Shown piece by piece: positions 10,001-16,895 of a stretch of 38,761 nt of DNA. The position numbers were made by a program, and so were the translations under genes. The notes under the pieces were generated by a model. That model ran no database searches, was not told where the DNA came from, and saw only the letters and a program-made list of their open reading frames with translations. Location of the stretch: positions 1 to 38,761 of IMG/VR virus record IMGVR_UViG_3300031673_000204; one strand, written 5' to 3'. Numbering within the stretch: position 1 is the first letter of the stretch; each line of letters begins with the position of its first letter. This DNA is from a virus.

Positions 10001-10259
10001 GGACATGTCTCCAGTCATTGAATCACCCCCAACAGATATAACAATCACAGCACCAAATAGCACAGTCACATACTTCCCAACCCCATTCCATTATGCACCT
10101 TTTGTTGTGCCGCAAGTAAAATCTGGTGCAGGGACAAGTGCAACAGCTACCAGCTTTCACCAAAATGCGCAAGGGCAGTGGGATGGGGTTGTGTTTAAGA
10201 TTTGGCAAGGCGCCACTGAAGTGAGCGGAACTTTAACTTATACCGCAACCGGAGAATAA
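7071..10259 (+). CDS. Tail tip attachment / host specificity protein (J-like)
   Basis: A 1062-aa protein starting MGGGANISSPVIAGLQIQTS with a YGLPIPIVWGQQRIQ segment typical of phage tip proteins downstream of NlpC/P60 genes. The N-terminal half contains hub domains (about residues 1-190 and 290-560, including an SKVCEICNSAPVWSDGMLKI segment around 325). The C-terminal half is beta-rich with fibronectin-like stretches, for example VVSFSWNLVPDAYTDIAYAP. Residues about 165-255 look like an inserted beta-rich domain. It should form the central tip that contacts the host receptor. The start lies one base after the NlpC gene, with no strong RBS, consistent with coupling. Confidence 0.87.
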   Translation: MGGGANISSPVIAGLQIQTSTYGLPIPIVWGQQRIQANLLWFADFKAIPHTKSSGGKGGGGVSQTTYSYQAAGYLGLCEGPINGVASVWAGKNLTTLALLGLTFVAGSYPQGIWGYLTTNHAGQAIGYSGVASVYSSAYLLTDTAQLPNHSFEIRGKYQYGSAGQTPKTCTFVGSDSPTINSTAHGFTQNQVVRIASTGTYPTYNNGYHIYTAVDPNADYYINNPTANTFQLSLSIRPSPLTPVASMTFHTAGSGSISATLRITGANPKDIVTDFLTNPIYGVDAAFPIDSFASFSDYCIANGFFLSPALTGQIQASDFVSKVCEICNSAPVWSDGMLKIIPYGDTPVTGNGITFTPNTTPQYDLSDDDFISDGTVDPIQVTRGTPADAFNQVQVQFKDRVNQYNQNITEAKDQSNIDLYGLRPVQPLNYDYITDGIVARSVAQVLLQRVLYLRNQFTFKVSWKYARLEPMDLVTITDLAIGLDHHVVRIIDIEEDEDEQLTIIAEDYLDNNATATAYPTQDAGGWTSTYNADPGVCNTPIIFDAPGALTALGYELWIATSGASSEWGGCQVWVSTDDITYKQVGSMYGPSRYGSLSANVAAGSDPDTTDTFSVDLSISKGVISSGSTSDADAHNTLALVAGEVISFSTATLTGANAYNLTTYTRRGIFNTVNGAHVIGDQFIRLDDGLFKYPYDKSLIGSTIYIKLLPFNQHIAGLYSLSDVTGVPYAIQGPMGYPNDVTQFAVQQSGEVVSFSWNLVPDAYTDIAYAPVGTADWSLFSMLTEAARGTEMTNAEVPPGAWAFGIRARDISNKLSRNITLQNFTVKSFNINIIHDVEKVGWSGTLVGLQEHYAGMLIPDNNQVGNFYTGGTYTGWEWIDDWVIDPVSYIEYTTPQQDAGYDEQLRVYDVLGLSLGYGQSGVPSMNTFIDTWLTGNPDPAIYTPWVIGTLTMRYIKGRISASIAQGSLFMITDYTLNVDMSPVIESPPTDITITAPNSTVTYFPTPFHYAPFVVPQVKSGAGTSATATSFHQNAQGQWDGVVFKIWQGATEVSGTLTYTATGE

Positions 10260-10260
10260 C

Positions 10261-11310
10261 ATGAGTGTAGCATCTTTCTTACAAACAATCTGGGCAAGTA
10301 TGACGCCAACGGCATACAAGAATGCCATTGATGCAAACTTTGCTGTCGCCAAACGTAGCATAGACAATTTTGCACCGAATCAGCAAGTGACGCCTAACAT
10401 GACAGTCTTGCTCGATGCTGGGCACACTTATGATGGCACAACGCTGACTGAGGTTGCTGCACAAAGCACCGCAACCATTGCTACCCCAGCAACAGGCTAC
10501 ATGCGCATAGATCGTGTTGTGATAAATAGTGCAGGGGTGAATTCTGTGATAACAGGAACTCCTGTAACATCTGCCCCTGTTGCTCCAGCAATAACTGGAG
10601 GGGCATTCCCAGTGTGTCAAGTCTTATTGGATGCGACCAGCACGCCAGTAACTGCAATTGTCAATTCAATGATAACAGATGAGCGAGTGCTGGCTGTTGG
10701 GTATGCTACGAATGCTACGAATGCTACGAATGCTACGAATGCTATGAATGCTACGAATGCTACGAATGCCTTATCAAATTCAGCACCGCTGTATGCCAAA
10801 AAGTGGATAGGTCGCACCAGCGCAGCAGATAACTATTGGACCTCCATAGCTTGGAATGGAACGGTGTTTGCCGCAGTAGCAGGTAGTGGAACAGGAAATA
10901 GGGTAATGACAAGTCCGGATGGGATCACCTGGACAATCCGCACCAGCGCAGCAGATAATAATTGGACCTCCATAGCTTGGAATGGAACGGTGTTTGCCGC
11001 AGTAGCAAACACCGGAACAGGAAATAGGGTAATGACAAGTCCGGATGGGATCACCTGGACAATCCGCACCAGCGCAGCAGATAATGGTTGGACCTCCATA
11101 GCTTGGAATGGAACGGTGTTTGCCGCAGTAGCAGCTACCGGAACAGGAAATATGGTAATGACAAGTCCGGATGGGATCACCTGGACAATCCGCACCAGCG
11201 CAGCAGATAACTATTGGACCTCCATAGCTTGGAATGGAACGGTGTTTGCCGCAGTAGCAGGTAGTGGAACAGGAAATAGGGTAATGACCACACCAGAGTA
11301 TGCCGGATAA
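10261..11310 (+). CDS. Tail fibre / receptor-binding protein with tandem repeats
   Basis: A 349-aa protein directly after the tip gene. Residues 1-145 match phage fibre N-terminal domains (TGYMRIDRVVINSAGV and MITDERV are characteristic). Residues about 149-170 are a run of Ala-Thr-Asn triplets. The rest is four 42-residue repeats, each with SIAWNGTVFAAVA and an Asp-box-like SPDGITW, as in BNR or beta-propeller-type repeats that bind sugars. The last copy is truncated and ends TTPEYAG. Repeats differ only at a few loop codons, suggesting recent duplication with diversification of the binding surface. Ligand unknown. Confidence 0.82.
   Translation: MSVASFLQTIWASMTPTAYKNAIDANFAVAKRSIDNFAPNQQVTPNMTVLLDAGHTYDGTTLTEVAAQSTATIATPATGYMRIDRVVINSAGVNSVITGTPVTSAPVAPAITGGAFPVCQVLLDATSTPVTAIVNSMITDERVLAVGYATNATNATNATNAMNATNATNALSNSAPLYAKKWIGRTSAADNYWTSIAWNGTVFAAVAGSGTGNRVMTSPDGITWTIRTSAADNNWTSIAWNGTVFAAVANTGTGNRVMTSPDGITWTIRTSAADNGWTSIAWNGTVFAAVAATGTGNMVMTSPDGITWTIRTSAADNYWTSIAWNGTVFAAVAGSGTGNRVMTTPEYAG
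10705..10767 (+). repeat. Seven tandem 9-bp units (GCTACGAAT) in fibre gene
   Basis: Seven in-frame units of GCTACGAAT encode Ala-Thr-Asn; the fifth unit reads GCTATGAAT (Met for Thr). The unit length is a multiple of three, so slippage changes the length of the linker between the fibre N-terminal domain and its repeat head without breaking the frame. Confidence 0.95.
10813..11289 (+). repeat. Four tandem 126-bp repeats in fibre gene
   Basis: Units start at 10813, 10939, 11065 and 11191, exactly 126 bp (42 codons) apart; the fourth diverges after about 99 bp. Copies 1 and 4 are identical over their shared length. Differences among copies fall at three places only: codons 7-8 (Asn-Tyr, Asn-Asn, Asn-Gly), a dipeptide after AAVA (Gly-Ser, Asn-Thr, Ala-Thr) and one Arg/Met codon. 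The remaining bases are identical. Confidence 0.97.
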
Positions 11311-11449
11311 AATTAGTGCTTGAAGAATACGTTAAAATCTAACATCTATCCCAATCGAAAAATTATGAGCAGCAGTAGAGCAATAATAAAAGTTTTCATG
11401 GATATGATCCATATTTCCAAGCAACATAGCACACACAAAGGGGATTTGA
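11311..11449 (+). other. Intergenic stretch between fibre and lysis genes
   Basis: 139 bp with no ORF. It is AT-rich and contains a short inverted repeat ATGGATATGATCCAT around 11398-11412, but no convincing terminator and no promoter I would defend. The RBS of the next gene (AAAGGGGA) lies at its end. Confidence 0.6.
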
Positions 11450-11704
11450 GTGAACACAGAGCGCAGAAACACAACACTCACCGAGCAAGACATTGAAAAG
11501 CTCCGTGAGATAATTTACTCTGGCATTGCGCCTGATGTTCACCGTCAGCATCATGAAGCAATGTCACTGTGGATTGCCCGTGAAAATAGGAAGGCAGAGC
11601 GATATGAAAAAGTCAAGACGCACGTGATTGGTTGGTCGGCAGTGTCTGCTATATCTGGATTTATATATGCAATTGGCAATTATGTAAAGTTGCACTGGAG
11701 ATAA
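11450..11704 (+). CDS. Small membrane protein of the lysis cassette
   Basis: An 84-aa protein starting with GTG, chosen because AAAGGGGA lies about 7 nt upstream. Residues 1-55 are hydrophilic and highly charged (EQDIEKLREIIYSG, ARENRKAERYEKV). One transmembrane helix (about 61-80, VIGWSAVSAISGFIYAIGNY) precedes a short tail. It lies immediately upstream of the endolysin, so a holin, antiholin or lysis-regulating role is plausible. One TM segment alone does not identify a holin class. Confidence 0.7.
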   Translation: MNTERRNTTLTEQDIEKLREIIYSGIAPDVHRQHHEAMSLWIARENRKAERYEKVKTHVIGWSAVSAISGFIYAIGNYVKLHWR

Positions 11705-11706
11705 TT

Positions 11707-12189
11707 ATGGACTTTGAAACAGCATTTAATCGTCTCATTGGGAATGAAGGTGGATATGTTAACAATCCAGCAGACCCAGGAGGTGAAACAAATTGGGGCA
11801 TCAGCAAAAGATCATACCCAAATATTGACATCAAGGGGCTGACAAGGGATGGTGCAAAAATAATTTATATGCATGATTTCTGGCAAGCAGGGCAAATGGA
11901 CAAGCTCAACCCAGCAGTAGCATTTCAAGCCTTTGACTTTGCAGTCAATAGCGGAATACAAACAGCGCTGCGCAAACTTCAGTCTGCTGTTGGCGTTGCT
12001 GATGATGGCAATATTGGCCCTGTATCCTTGGCAGCAATCAATGGGATGGAACCAGCAAAGGTTATCATGCTGTATGTTGCTGAGCGCCTAGACTTCTGGA
12101 GAGCGCTGTCAACATTCCCAAGCTTTGGGGCTGGTTGGATTGGACGCGCAGCTAATGACTTACGATATGGGGCAGGAGATATATCATGA
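11707..12189 (+). CDS. Endolysin, GH108 (DUF847) with peptidoglycan-binding C-terminus
   Basis: A 160-aa muralytic enzyme. The signature GNEGGYVNNPADPGGETNWG (residues 12-31) is that of glycoside hydrolase family 108; Glu14 is the expected catalytic acid. The C-terminal half (from about residue 85, FAVNSGIQTALRKLQSAVGV) resembles the PG_binding_3 domain usual in this family. There is no signal peptide, so release through a holin is expected. ATG 11707 follows GGAGATAATT closely; a longer in-frame reading from 11632 lies inside the upstream gene and is rejected. The stop overlaps the next start (ATGA). Confidence 0.93.
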   Translation: MDFETAFNRLIGNEGGYVNNPADPGGETNWGISKRSYPNIDIKGLTRDGAKIIYMHDFWQAGQMDKLNPAVAFQAFDFAVNSGIQTALRKLQSAVGVADDGNIGPVSLAAINGMEPAKVIMLYVAERLDFWRALSTFPSFGAGWIGRAANDLRYGAGDIS

Positions 12190-12428
12190 GTGATGAAATT
12201 AAAGGATTTGCGTGGATCAAAAAGGGATACACTTGCGAAGATGGAAGCCTTGATGATGCAAGAGCTAGTGCATCACTTATGGTGATTGCCTACATTGCAA
12301 TGGGGCTGTGGGGATTCTATAAAATTGAATCAAATGACATGGCACCTTTCATTCAATCGTGGGGCATTGGTGCTGCTGCGCTGGCTGGTGGAATTGGTGG
12401 ATGGTTTAAGTTGAGAGGAGGGAATTGA
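12186..12428 (+). CDS. Putative holin, two transmembrane segments
   Basis: An 80-aa protein with a charged N-terminal 30 residues, a hydrophobic segment about 30-48 (SLMVIAYIAMGLWGFYKI) and a second, glycine-rich one about 57-75 (SWGIGAAALAGGIGGWF), ending with a basic LRGGN tail. It overlaps the endolysin by 4 bp and precedes the Rz-like gene, the usual place for a holin. It shares an exact 21-bp segment encoding MVIAYIA with the next gene. Holin function is inferred from topology and context. Confidence 0.72.
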   Translation: MSDEIKGFAWIKKGYTCEDGSLDDARASASLMVIAYIAMGLWGFYKIESNDMAPFIQSWGIGAAALAGGIGGWFKLRGGN

Positions 12429-12429
12429 C

Positions 12430-12933
12430 ATGGGCTGGATACTCGGGAAGATAACTGGCAACCCAATGGTGATTGCCTACATTGCAGCAGCGGCATTCGC
12501 AGCAGGATTGGCAACAGGCGCAATCCCTGTTTGGAAAATTCAAGGATATAGAATTGACATAGCAAAGGCAAGGTTTGATAAGTTTGTAGCATCAACAAAA
12601 TCAGAAGGCATTGTTGCAGCAGCAGCAGCAGTTTCAAAAGACAAAGAGAATGAATTGATCAAGGAGAAATATGATGAACAGCAAAAAGCAATGGCTGATG
12701 AGCTTGGTGTGCTTAGTGGGCAGTTGTACAACAGCCGTGCCGGTGCCCGTAGCAGTTACTTGCCCAAAGCCTCCCCCAGTTCCAAACATCCTGACACAGC
12801 CTGTCTCTACAGGGCCAAGCTTAACGCAGCAATGGGACACCTTGATGAAGCAGGTCAGGCAATTATTGATCAAGGCGACAGTGCCCGAATAGGATTGGAC
12901 ATTGCGAAGTCTTGGGCACAGAATAGACAATAA
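12430..12933 (+). CDS. Rz-like i-spanin
   Basis: A 167-aa protein with one N-terminal transmembrane helix (about residues 13-34) followed by a long charged periplasmic region with helical stretches (KFVASTKSEGIVAAAAAVSK, LIKEKYDEQQKAMADEL). This is the architecture of Rz inner-membrane spanins, which bridge to an outer-membrane lipoprotein to fuse the membranes at lysis. A lipoprotein ORF is embedded in its +1 frame, which strongly supports the call. Its C-terminal part beyond the embedded gene (about residues 155-167) is free of overlap. Confidence 0.85.
   Translation: MGWILGKITGNPMVIAYIAAAAFAAGLATGAIPVWKIQGYRIDIAKARFDKFVASTKSEGIVAAAAAVSKDKENELIKEKYDEQQKAMADELGVLSGQLYNSRAGARSSYLPKASPSSKHPDTACLYRAKLNAAMGHLDEAGQAIIDQGDSARIGLDIAKSWAQNRQ
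12674..12892 (+). CDS. Rz1-like o-spanin lipoprotein, embedded in Rz
   Basis: Entirely inside the Rz gene in the +1 frame. The 72-aa product begins MNSKKQWLMSLVCLVGSC: basic start, hydrophobic h-region and a lipobox-like VGSC, followed by a proline-rich stretch (PVPVAVTCPKPPPVPN) typical of Rz1 lipoproteins. AAGGAG at 12661-12666 is 7 nt from ATG 12674; ATG 12671 is an in-frame alternative. After lipidation the protein should sit in the inner leaflet of the outer membrane and bind the Rz C-terminus. Confidence 0.87.
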   Translation: MNSKKQWLMSLVCLVGSCTTAVPVPVAVTCPKPPPVPNILTQPVSTGPSLTQQWDTLMKQVRQLLIKATVPE

Positions 12934-12945
12934 AATTCACTGTGT

Positions 12946-12967
12946 ATAAGCGTGATAGCACGCTTAT
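12946..12967 (+). terminator. Hairpin after lysis genes, weak terminator candidate
   Basis: ATAAGCGTG (12946-12954) and CACGCTTAT (12959-12967) form a 9-bp stem with loop ATAG, 13 bases after the Rz stop. No T-run follows, so it may stabilise the mRNA end rather than terminate. Confidence 0.4.
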
Positions 12968-13139
12968 CTCTGAGTAAGATGAGCAAAGGTATGCTAAAGG
13001 GTTGCAAGTGAATAGCATGGTGTATATTAGTGGAACTGCCAATTAAGCACCTCCTACATCTGTGAATATTAGATATATTAGTAGTCAGATTTGTTCTAAT
13101 ATCCTCTGCAACTGTTGGTATGTATGGCCTGTGTGGGTT

Positions 13140-13175
13140 GCCTCGCGTATAGGCGTACGCGAGGCTAAAATTTTT
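13140..13175 (+). terminator. Rho-independent terminator of the late operon
   Basis: A perfect 10-bp stem, GCCTCGCGTA (13140-13149) with TACGCGAGGC (13156-13165), loop TAGGCG, followed by TAAAATTTTT. Its orientation fits termination of + strand transcription from the tail and lysis operon before the replication genes. Confidence 0.85.
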
Positions 13176-13176
13176 C

Positions 13177-13206
13177 TTGATGAATTTAATGCAATGCTGT
13201 TATGCT
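13177..13206 (+). promoter_or_regulatory. Candidate sigma70 promoter for replication operon
   Basis: TTGATG (13177-13182), an 18-bp spacer and TATGCT (13201-13206), the latter preceded by TGT to give an extended -10. It lies just after the terminator and 180 bp before the helicase start. Not tested; other AT-rich matches exist in the interval. Confidence 0.4.
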
Positions 13207-13388
13207 AATATATCTAATATGTTTATTTGAAAACAAAGTGTTAATCTAATACGTGTGTTAATATCTGGCATGAGGCTGTGGAGTTTATTGGCATGCAACT
13301 AATATCTTAAAAATTACAGGGATTGCCCTTTACTTGCGCTAATGTATCGCTAATAATCGCCGCTAGAATGTAGCCATAGGAGTCAAGA

Positions 13389-15095
13389 ATGAAGAAGTTG
13401 CCACCAAGGTACAAGCACCAGCAGAAAGTTCTAACAATCTCCAAGGACAAAGTGGCGTATGCACTTTTGATGGAGATGGGAACAGCAAAGACAAGGGTGA
13501 TCATTGAAACAGCAGAACACCTTTTCAAGAAGGGCAAGATTGAAGCATTGGTTGTGCTATCCCCGAATGGAGTTCAGCGCAATTGGGTATTGAATGAAAT
13601 ACCTAAGTGGTGCACAACTAGGTATCGCACTGCGTGGTGGATATCAGCACCAAATAAAAGACAGCTAGAAAATCTAACCAAGCTCACCGCTAGGCCATAT
13701 GACGGGCTGCGCATCCTCACAGCAAACTTTGAATCTTGCATCCTTCCAAAGTTCAAACTGTACATCAAGAAGTATTTGCGCAGCTTCCCAAGCCTATTGA
13801 CGCTTGATGAGAGCACACGGATTAAATCTCCACAGGCCAAGCGCACCAAGTTCATTGTAAATCTCCGTCATGAAGCGCCATACCGGCGTATCATGTCTGG
13901 CTTTGTTACTCCTAACTCGCCATTTGATTTATACAAGCAGTTTGAATTCCTTGATCCAACCATCCTTGGGTTTGGTTCTTATTATGCATTCAAGGCGCAT
14001 TTTGCAGAGATTGAGGAGAATCAATATTTGCTTGATGCAATTCAGGAGCGCAACGCCAAGCGCAATCCATATGTAAGTATGTTTCAGGCAGAGATGCCAT
14101 TCCATCAAATAAAGCTCACCAGCGGATATGTATTGAGCCCAAACAGCAGTGGGGTGGTTTCAGTCCCAACACCATATGTTAGTGAAGCAAAGAAGTTTGG
14201 ATTGAAGATTGTCCCGAGTGGCCGTGTGCCGCAGCTGGTGAAAAAGAATCCAATCACCAATGAACCTATATACCGGAACTTGGATGAGCTGTACAAGCTC
14301 ATTGAGCCATATTCATTCCGCATCATGAAGTCTGAGTGCCTAGACCTTCCAGAGAAAGTTTACAAACGGCTGTTGGTTGAGATGACAGCAAAGCAGCGCA
14401 GGGTATATGATGCAGTCCTCAATGAGTTGATTGCTGAGTTTGAAGAAGGAGAGATGACGTCACAACTGGCAATTGTAAAGATGACGCGCCTTCAGCAAAT
14501 TGCAGGAGGGTTCTGGAAGTTGGATGAGGAGCGCGATGTTAAGCCAATTGATAACAAGTTCCCAAAAGTTGAGGCAATAATGGATCACATTGAGGATGTC
14601 AATGGCAAGGTCACAGTTTGGACGCACTACCAGCACGAGAATGAATTGCTGGCAGATCAATTGCGCACCGCATATGGAGATAAGTCAGTTGTGCAATATT
14701 ATGGTGGATCAGGAAGCAATGCCAAGCGAATGTTGGCAGTTGACCAATTCCAGAATATCATCCGTGATAAAAAGGGTAACAAGATTTCAGAAGATGAAGA
14801 AGAAAGTGGTGTGAGGTTTTTCATTGGTGAGCCGCATTCTGGCGGTATTGGAATTGAACTTACCAAGGCTGAGACGGTGTATTATCATAGCAATTCTTTC
14901 AACCTTGAGGATAGGCTACAGTCAGAAGATCGCCATCACCGCTCAGGGGTGCGGCACGTTGTAACATATATTGATGTTGAAGTAATAGATACAATTGAAG
15001 GTGAAATAATAAACGCACTTCGGGCAAAGAAAAATGTTGCCCATGTGATTATGGGTGATGGTAAAGTTAGTTGGCTTGGAAGGGGCATAGCATGA
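13389..15095 (+). CDS. SNF2-type DEAD/DEAH helicase
   Basis: A 568-aa superfamily 2 ATPase. Walker A is MEMGTAKT (residues 28-35), replacing the usual GLGKT; motif II is LDESTRIKSP with Asp140-Glu141; motif III region is MSGFVTPNSPFDLY. The helicase C domain includes VTVWTHYQHENELLADQL (about 399-416), EPHSGGIGIELTKA and the motif VI-like QSEDRHHRSG (about 512-521). SNF2-type proteins translocate on dsDNA; phage members are often near replication genes. It opens the replication operon with RBS AGGAG before ATG. Whether it is a replicative or remodelling motor is unknown. Confidence 0.9.
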   Translation: MKKLPPRYKHQQKVLTISKDKVAYALLMEMGTAKTRVIIETAEHLFKKGKIEALVVLSPNGVQRNWVLNEIPKWCTTRYRTAWWISAPNKRQLENLTKLTARPYDGLRILTANFESCILPKFKLYIKKYLRSFPSLLTLDESTRIKSPQAKRTKFIVNLRHEAPYRRIMSGFVTPNSPFDLYKQFEFLDPTILGFGSYYAFKAHFAEIEENQYLLDAIQERNAKRNPYVSMFQAEMPFHQIKLTSGYVLSPNSSGVVSVPTPYVSEAKKFGLKIVPSGRVPQLVKKNPITNEPIYRNLDELYKLIEPYSFRIMKSECLDLPEKVYKRLLVEMTAKQRRVYDAVLNELIAEFEEGEMTSQLAIVKMTRLQQIAGGFWKLDEERDVKPIDNKFPKVEAIMDHIEDVNGKVTVWTHYQHENELLADQLRTAYGDKSVVQYYGGSGSNAKRMLAVDQFQNIIRDKKGNKISEDEEESGVRFFIGEPHSGGIGIELTKAETVYYHSNSFNLEDRLQSEDRHHRSGVRHVVTYIDVEVIDTIEGEIINALRAKKNVAHVIMGDGKVSWLGRGIA

Positions 15096-15421
15096 GCATC
15101 GTATTCATACCGCAAGAACCGCGCAAACGTGATGGCGAAGATTGGAGGCCATTGTATGATTTGTCGCCAGCAGTAAGGTTTGGCACATTAGAAGTCTTGA
15201 TGCCACATGGCCCAGTGATGTTGGACACAGGGTTGGTGGTGGCTGGGCTTCGGGAGAAACTGAAGCATATCACAGAGGATGACTATATCATGTTGATTGG
15301 TGATCCTGTTGCGATTGCTGCAGTTGTAATGGTGGCCTCTGAAATCAATGGAGGCTTTTTGAAGTTCTTGAAATATGACCGCAGCGAGCATCGTTACAAT
15401 GTGGTTGAGTATCAAGTGTAA
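15092..15421 (+). CDS. Hypothetical protein downstream of SNF2 helicase
   Basis: A 109-aa protein whose ATG overlaps the helicase stop (ATGA at 15092). Central segments LSPAVRFGTLEVLMP and TEDDYIMLIGDPVAIAAVVM indicate an alpha/beta fold. Proteins of this size and composition beside phage helicases are common but uncharacterised; no catalytic motif is visible. A longer reading from 15071 would lie within the helicase gene. Confidence 0.8.
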   Translation: MSIVFIPQEPRKRDGEDWRPLYDLSPAVRFGTLEVLMPHGPVMLDTGLVVAGLREKLKHITEDDYIMLIGDPVAIAAVVMVASEINGGFLKFLKYDRSEHRYNVVEYQV

Positions 15422-15438
15422 CTAGAACGGAGCACAAC

Positions 15439-16077
15439 ATGGCAAAAGCAAAGCCAGCAATTGATTTGGAAGAGGATGCTGCAAAGCCTCCTCCAACAAA
15501 TCAGCAGTTGAAGGAAATTTCAGCAATGGTCAACCGGATGCTTTCCATGGAAGCAGAGTTGGCAACAAAGGCTGAAGAGCTCAAGGCACTAAGCACCAAG
15601 ATTGAGCGCATGTCCTCAACTGACATCCCCGAGGCAATGAAACTGATAGGGCTGAAGATGTATGGCCTTGATGACGGGTGCATTGTTGAGATAAAAGAAA
15701 ATGACTATGGTGGTTACACAAAGGAAAATGAACCAGCTGTGTTCAAATTCCTTCGCGCTAATGGCCATGGCGACCTGATCAAGAGCACAGTTGATATTGT
15801 TCTTGGCAAGGGCAAGGAGCATCTTGTTGAGAAGATCAAGAAGGTGTTGTCACAGAAAGCGTATGAAGGCATTGTTATTGAATTCAAGGAGGCAGTTCAC
15901 CCTTCTTCATTCAAAGCCTTTGTGCGTGAGCAGTTGGAAGGAGGCAAGAAATTGCCAAAGCAAGTTGCAATTTTTCATAAAATGGAAACAATCATAAAGG
16001 AGCCAAATCATGGCAAACGCAAAGACAGCAGCAGCAAAAAGCAAACCAGCAGCAAAGGCAAGCAAGACCTCTTCTGA
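15439..16077 (+). CDS. Conserved replication-region protein, coiled coil
   Basis: A 212-aa protein: a Lys/Ala/Pro-rich start (MAKAKPAIDLEEDAAKPPPT), a predicted coiled coil (about residues 35-55), a globular part (TDIPEAMKLIGLKMYGLDDG, VFKFLRANGHGDLIKSTVDI) and a Ser/Lys-rich tail (KRKDSSSKKQTSSKGKQDLF). The middle resembles proteins of unknown function upstream of ssDNA-binding-type genes in other phages. The tail overlaps the next gene by 68 bp, an unusually long overlap here. A nucleic-acid role is inferred only from context and basic ends. Confidence 0.82.
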   Translation: MAKAKPAIDLEEDAAKPPPTNQQLKEISAMVNRMLSMEAELATKAEELKALSTKIERMSSTDIPEAMKLIGLKMYGLDDGCIVEIKENDYGGYTKENEPAVFKFLRANGHGDLIKSTVDIVLGKGKEHLVEKIKKVLSQKAYEGIVIEFKEAVHPSSFKAFVREQLEGGKKLPKQVAIFHKMETIIKEPNHGKRKDSSSKKQTSSKGKQDLF

Positions 16078-16885
16078 TCACCCAGCTGTTGTGGACAAAA
16101 AGAAGACAGCGCTGGCAGTCCGGTCAGTGTCACTGGAAGAGGATGCAGGTCAGGGATTTGAAAACACCGACAAGGATTCATTTGCCATCCCCTTCCTGCG
16201 CATCCTCCAAGGCCTGTCACCACAATGCAACAAGGCCAATCAGGAATTCATCAAAGGGGCAGAGCAAGGCAACTTGTTCAATACTGTGTCCAAGCAATAC
16301 TTTGATGCGGATGCGGATGGTGATGGAGTTGACTTCATCATTTGTCACTATGACCGTAAATTCACTGAGTGGGCGCCAAATCGCGGTGGATTCAGGGGTG
16401 AACACGCTCCAACTGATCCTGCCTTGACAAAGGCAACTGAGCAAGTGGATGGCGAAGGCAAACGCCAAATGGTTCTGCCAAATGGCAACAGCATCCAAGA
16501 CACACGCTATCACTTCGCGTTGCAACTTGATGAAGATGGCGGTGCGACACGCGTGCTGATTTGCTGCGCCAGCAGCGGCATCAAGAAGTCCAAACGCCTG
16601 ATGACTGAACTGGATGGCTTGAAGGAAACAAACAGTGCCGGCAAACGCTATACACCGCCACTGTTCTATTCCATTGTGACAGTCAAGACGGTGCCCGAGT
16701 CAAATGATGAGGGCGACTGGTTCAACTGGGACTTCACAGTCAAGCGTCAGCTTGACCTTAGTGATGCGGATGATGTTGAGCTGTATCTGGCAGCAAAGGC
16801 TTTCCGCGATTCCATCGCCAAGGGTGCTGTTAAAGTTGTCCATGACCTCGGCAGTGAAACAGGAAGTGATGTTGAGCAGTTCTAA
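16010..16885 (+). CDS. Possible single-stranded DNA-binding protein
   Basis: A 291-aa protein with a Lys/Ala-rich N-terminal 30 residues, a core with FAIPFLRILQGLSPQCNK (about 59-76), FIICHYDRKFTEWAPNRGGF (about 108-127) and KSKRLMTELD, and an acidic C-terminus ending GSETGSDVEQF. The acidic tail with terminal Phe recalls SSB and T7 gp2.5 tips that recruit replication partners. The family is common in phage replication regions without firm function; the ssDNA-binding role is inference. AAAGGAG precedes ATG 16010, and a terminator-like hairpin follows the stop. Confidence 0.65.
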   Translation: MANAKTAAAKSKPAAKASKTSSDHPAVVDKKKTALAVRSVSLEEDAGQGFENTDKDSFAIPFLRILQGLSPQCNKANQEFIKGAEQGNLFNTVSKQYFDADADGDGVDFIICHYDRKFTEWAPNRGGFRGEHAPTDPALTKATEQVDGEGKRQMVLPNGNSIQDTRYHFALQLDEDGGATRVLICCASSGIKKSKRLMTELDGLKETNSAGKRYTPPLFYSIVTVKTVPESNDEGDWFNWDFTVKRQLDLSDADDVELYLAAKAFRDSIAKGAVKVVHDLGSETGSDVEQF

Positions 16886-16895
16886 GTAATACAAC

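Larger units (their letters stand above)
12934..13388 (+). other. Late/replication boundary, 455 bp non-coding
   Basis: No ORF with an RBS. It holds the hairpin at 12946, the terminator at 13140 and the promoter candidate at 13177. Three CGCTA copies at 13337, 13348 and 13361 (spacing 11 and 13 bp), close to the helicase start, may be a repeat operator. The remainder is AT-rich with repeated AATATATTAG-like words. An origin is possible but nothing specific supports it. Confidence 0.6.

Noticed and set aside
10813-11289. Diversity-generating retroelement target in the fibre gene
   Set aside because: Variation among repeats is not restricted to adenines of a template, and no reverse transcriptase or template repeat is in the window.
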